A stretch of 64,000 bases of DNA from Ruminococcus sp. (GTDB taxonomy: Bacteria > Bacillota > Clostridia > Lachnospirales > Lachnospiraceae): the NCBI GenBank assembly GCA_013911065.1, contig JACERV010000031.1, positions 1-64,000 of the forward strand, in the 5' to 3' direction. The position numbers and the translations under genes are program-made. Below are positions 62,981-64,000 of the stretch, piece after piece (the first letter of the stretch is position 1; each line of letters starts with the position of its first letter). The notes under the pieces are model-generated. The model searched no databases and had not been told where the DNA came from. It worked only from the letters and a program-made list of their open reading frames with translations.

Positions 62981-64000
62981 CTATGCACTCTCTGATGTCA
63001 GGAATGATCTGCGTTCTTCCCCATCACATTCATACAATGGGCTTCCCGTTCCTTTCACCACTTCTTTCGTTATCCGGCATCCTTTGATTGTATCATCAGA
63101 CGGAACTTTAAACATTGTATCCATCATAATTGTCTCCATAATCGCCCGCAAGCCTCTTGCCCCTGTCTTTCTGGCAAGGGATGTCTCCGCAATTTCATAG
63201 AGGGCATCCTTATCAAACTCCAGCCTCACTCCGTCCAGCTCCAACAGCTTTTGATACTGCTTTACAATTGCACTCTTTGGCTCTGTCAGAATTCTGATTA
63301 GAGCTTCTTTATCCAGCATCTCCAGTGAGACAGTGACCGGCAGACGTCCAACCAACTCCGGTATCAGTCCAAACTTCACCAAATCCTGGGGCAGAACCTG
63401 ATGGAGAAGAACATCCACATTTCGCTCTTGCTTAGAAGCAATCTCTGCATTAAATCCAATAGATTTCTTATCCAGACGTGTCTCAATCAACTTGTCAATT
63501 CCTTCAAAGGCACCCCCGCAGATAAACAGAATATTCGTCGTATCAATCTGTATCAGTTCCTGATGAGGATGCTTTCTGCCTCCCTGAGGAGGAACAGATG
63601 CAACAGTACCTTCTACAATCTTCAGCAGTGCCTGCTGTACCCCTTCCCCGGATACATCGCGGGTAATGGAAGGGTTTTCAGATTTCCTTGTAATTTTATC
63701 AATCTCGTCAATATATATGATACCATGTTCTGCACGCTCAATATCACCGTCCGCAGCCTGAATGACCTTCAGCAGAATATTCTCCACATCTTCACCCACA
63801 TAACCGGCTTCTGTCAGTGCCGTAGCATCTGCAATTGCAAATGGTACATTCAATATTCTCGCAAGTGTCTGGGCAAGCAGCGTCTTACCGCAGCCGGTAG
63901 GCCCCAGCATTAATATGTTACTTTTCTGCAGCTCAACTCCTAAATCCTGCTCTGCCATAATCCGCTTGTAGTGATTATATACGGCTACAGAAAGAACTTT
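62981..64000 (-). CDS. clpX: ClpX ATP-dependent protease ATP-binding subunit, 5' end beyond the window
   Basis: The last 339 codons or so are present, and the frame runs off the window edge ([14 protein letters not shown] at the border), so the N-terminal zinc-binding domain is not visible. Walker A is [14 protein letters not shown], Walker B is [11 protein letters not shown], sensor and pore-region residues are in place, and [14 protein letters not shown] closes the AAA+ module. It unfolds substrates for ClpP. An ATG at 63958 is internal. Order clpX, lon, engB is common in Firmicutes. Confidence 0.98.
   Translation of the reverse strand, partial: KVLSVAVYNHYKRIMAEQDLGVELQKSNILMLGPTGCGKTLLAQTLARILNVPFAIADATALTEAGYVGEDVENILLKVIQAADGDIERAEHGIIYIDEIDKITRKSENPSITRDVSGEGVQQALLKIVEGTVASVPPQGGRKHPHQELIQIDTTNILFICGGAFEGIDKLIETRLDKKSIGFNAEIASKQERNVDVLLHQVLPQDLVKFGLIPELVGRLPVTVSLEMLDKEALIRILTEPKSAIVKQYQKLLELDGVRLEFDKDALYEIAETSLARKTGARGLRAIMETIMMDTMFKVPSDDTIKGCRITKEVVKGTGSPLYECDGEERRSFLTSESA

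Noticed and set aside
1-64000. CRISPR arrays, tRNA or rRNA genes, prophage
   Set aside because: No regularly spaced repeats, cloverleaf-type sequences with conserved T-arm, rRNA segments or phage structural genes were seen on either strand.

Overview
This window is a low-GC chromosomal segment of a Gram-positive anaerobe, most likely a member of the Lachnospiraceae (Clostridia). The evidence is the run of Firmicutes housekeeping genes (mreB, cdaA-cdaR, HPr, recD2, comFC, uvrB-uvrA, engB, lon, clpX), AGGAGG-type ribosome binding sites, SLH-domain surface proteins, LytR-CpsA-Psr ligases and a ChW-repeat remnant. The genus cannot be named from the sequence alone. No rRNA, tRNA, CRISPR array, intact insertion sequence or prophage was seen.

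Bases 1-44.8 kb are one large cell-surface locus, nearly all on the minus strand. From 10.2 kb down to 0.6 kb runs an apparent operon: promoter, polysaccharide pyruvyl transferase, GT2, then four exported proteins each ending in three SLH repeats (glucosaminidase, SLH-only protein, DUF5722-type glycosidase, subtilisin-like protease), then a terminator. A fifth SLH protein (GH25 lysozyme) lies at 42.3-43.8 kb. From 10.3 to 18.9 kb are htrA, glmS, a double-GT2 transferase, an orphan membrane protein, a Wzm/Wzt-type ABC exporter and rfbC. From 19.0 to 25.6 kb are a cohesin-like membrane protein, two LCP ligases, a GT2 and the initiating undecaprenyl-phosphate sugar transferase. One GT2 (25.9 kb) is on the plus strand. 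Next come rfbD-rfbA-rfbB (dTDP-rhamnose), then a block (29.9-36.1 kb) of a GT-C-like membrane protein, DUF2304 protein, DPM-like GT2, GT4 and LTA-synthase-like phosphotransferase, whose composition resembles streptococcal gacL/J/I/H. At 36.7-42.0 kb sits a cytidylyltransferase-aminotransferase fusion with an octopine-dehydrogenase-like enzyme, a flippase and LicD. This is a candidate pathway for an unidentified nucleotide-activated, probably amine-bearing, glycan substituent.

Together these genes look like a factory for a rhamnose-containing secondary wall polysaccharide: precursor synthesis, initiation, extension, export by ABC transporter and/or flippase, decoration (pyruvyl, phospho-substituents, side-chain sugars), ligation to peptidoglycan by LCP proteins, and the SLH proteins that would bind it. 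Assignment of all modules to one polymer is inference.

From 43.9 kb on the content becomes housekeeping: a sugar nucleotidyltransferase, HPr, the c-di-AMP pair cdaA-cdaR with two unknown membrane proteins, comFC-recD2, mreB, then uvrB-uvrA on the plus strand, and an AI-2E-type permease, engB, lon and the 5'-truncated clpX on the minus strand. The noncoding spaces hold several strong hairpins, a palindrome over the lon promoter, a multi-hairpin spacer between uvrB and uvrA, a ChW-repeat pseudogene, and two leftover coding stubs.
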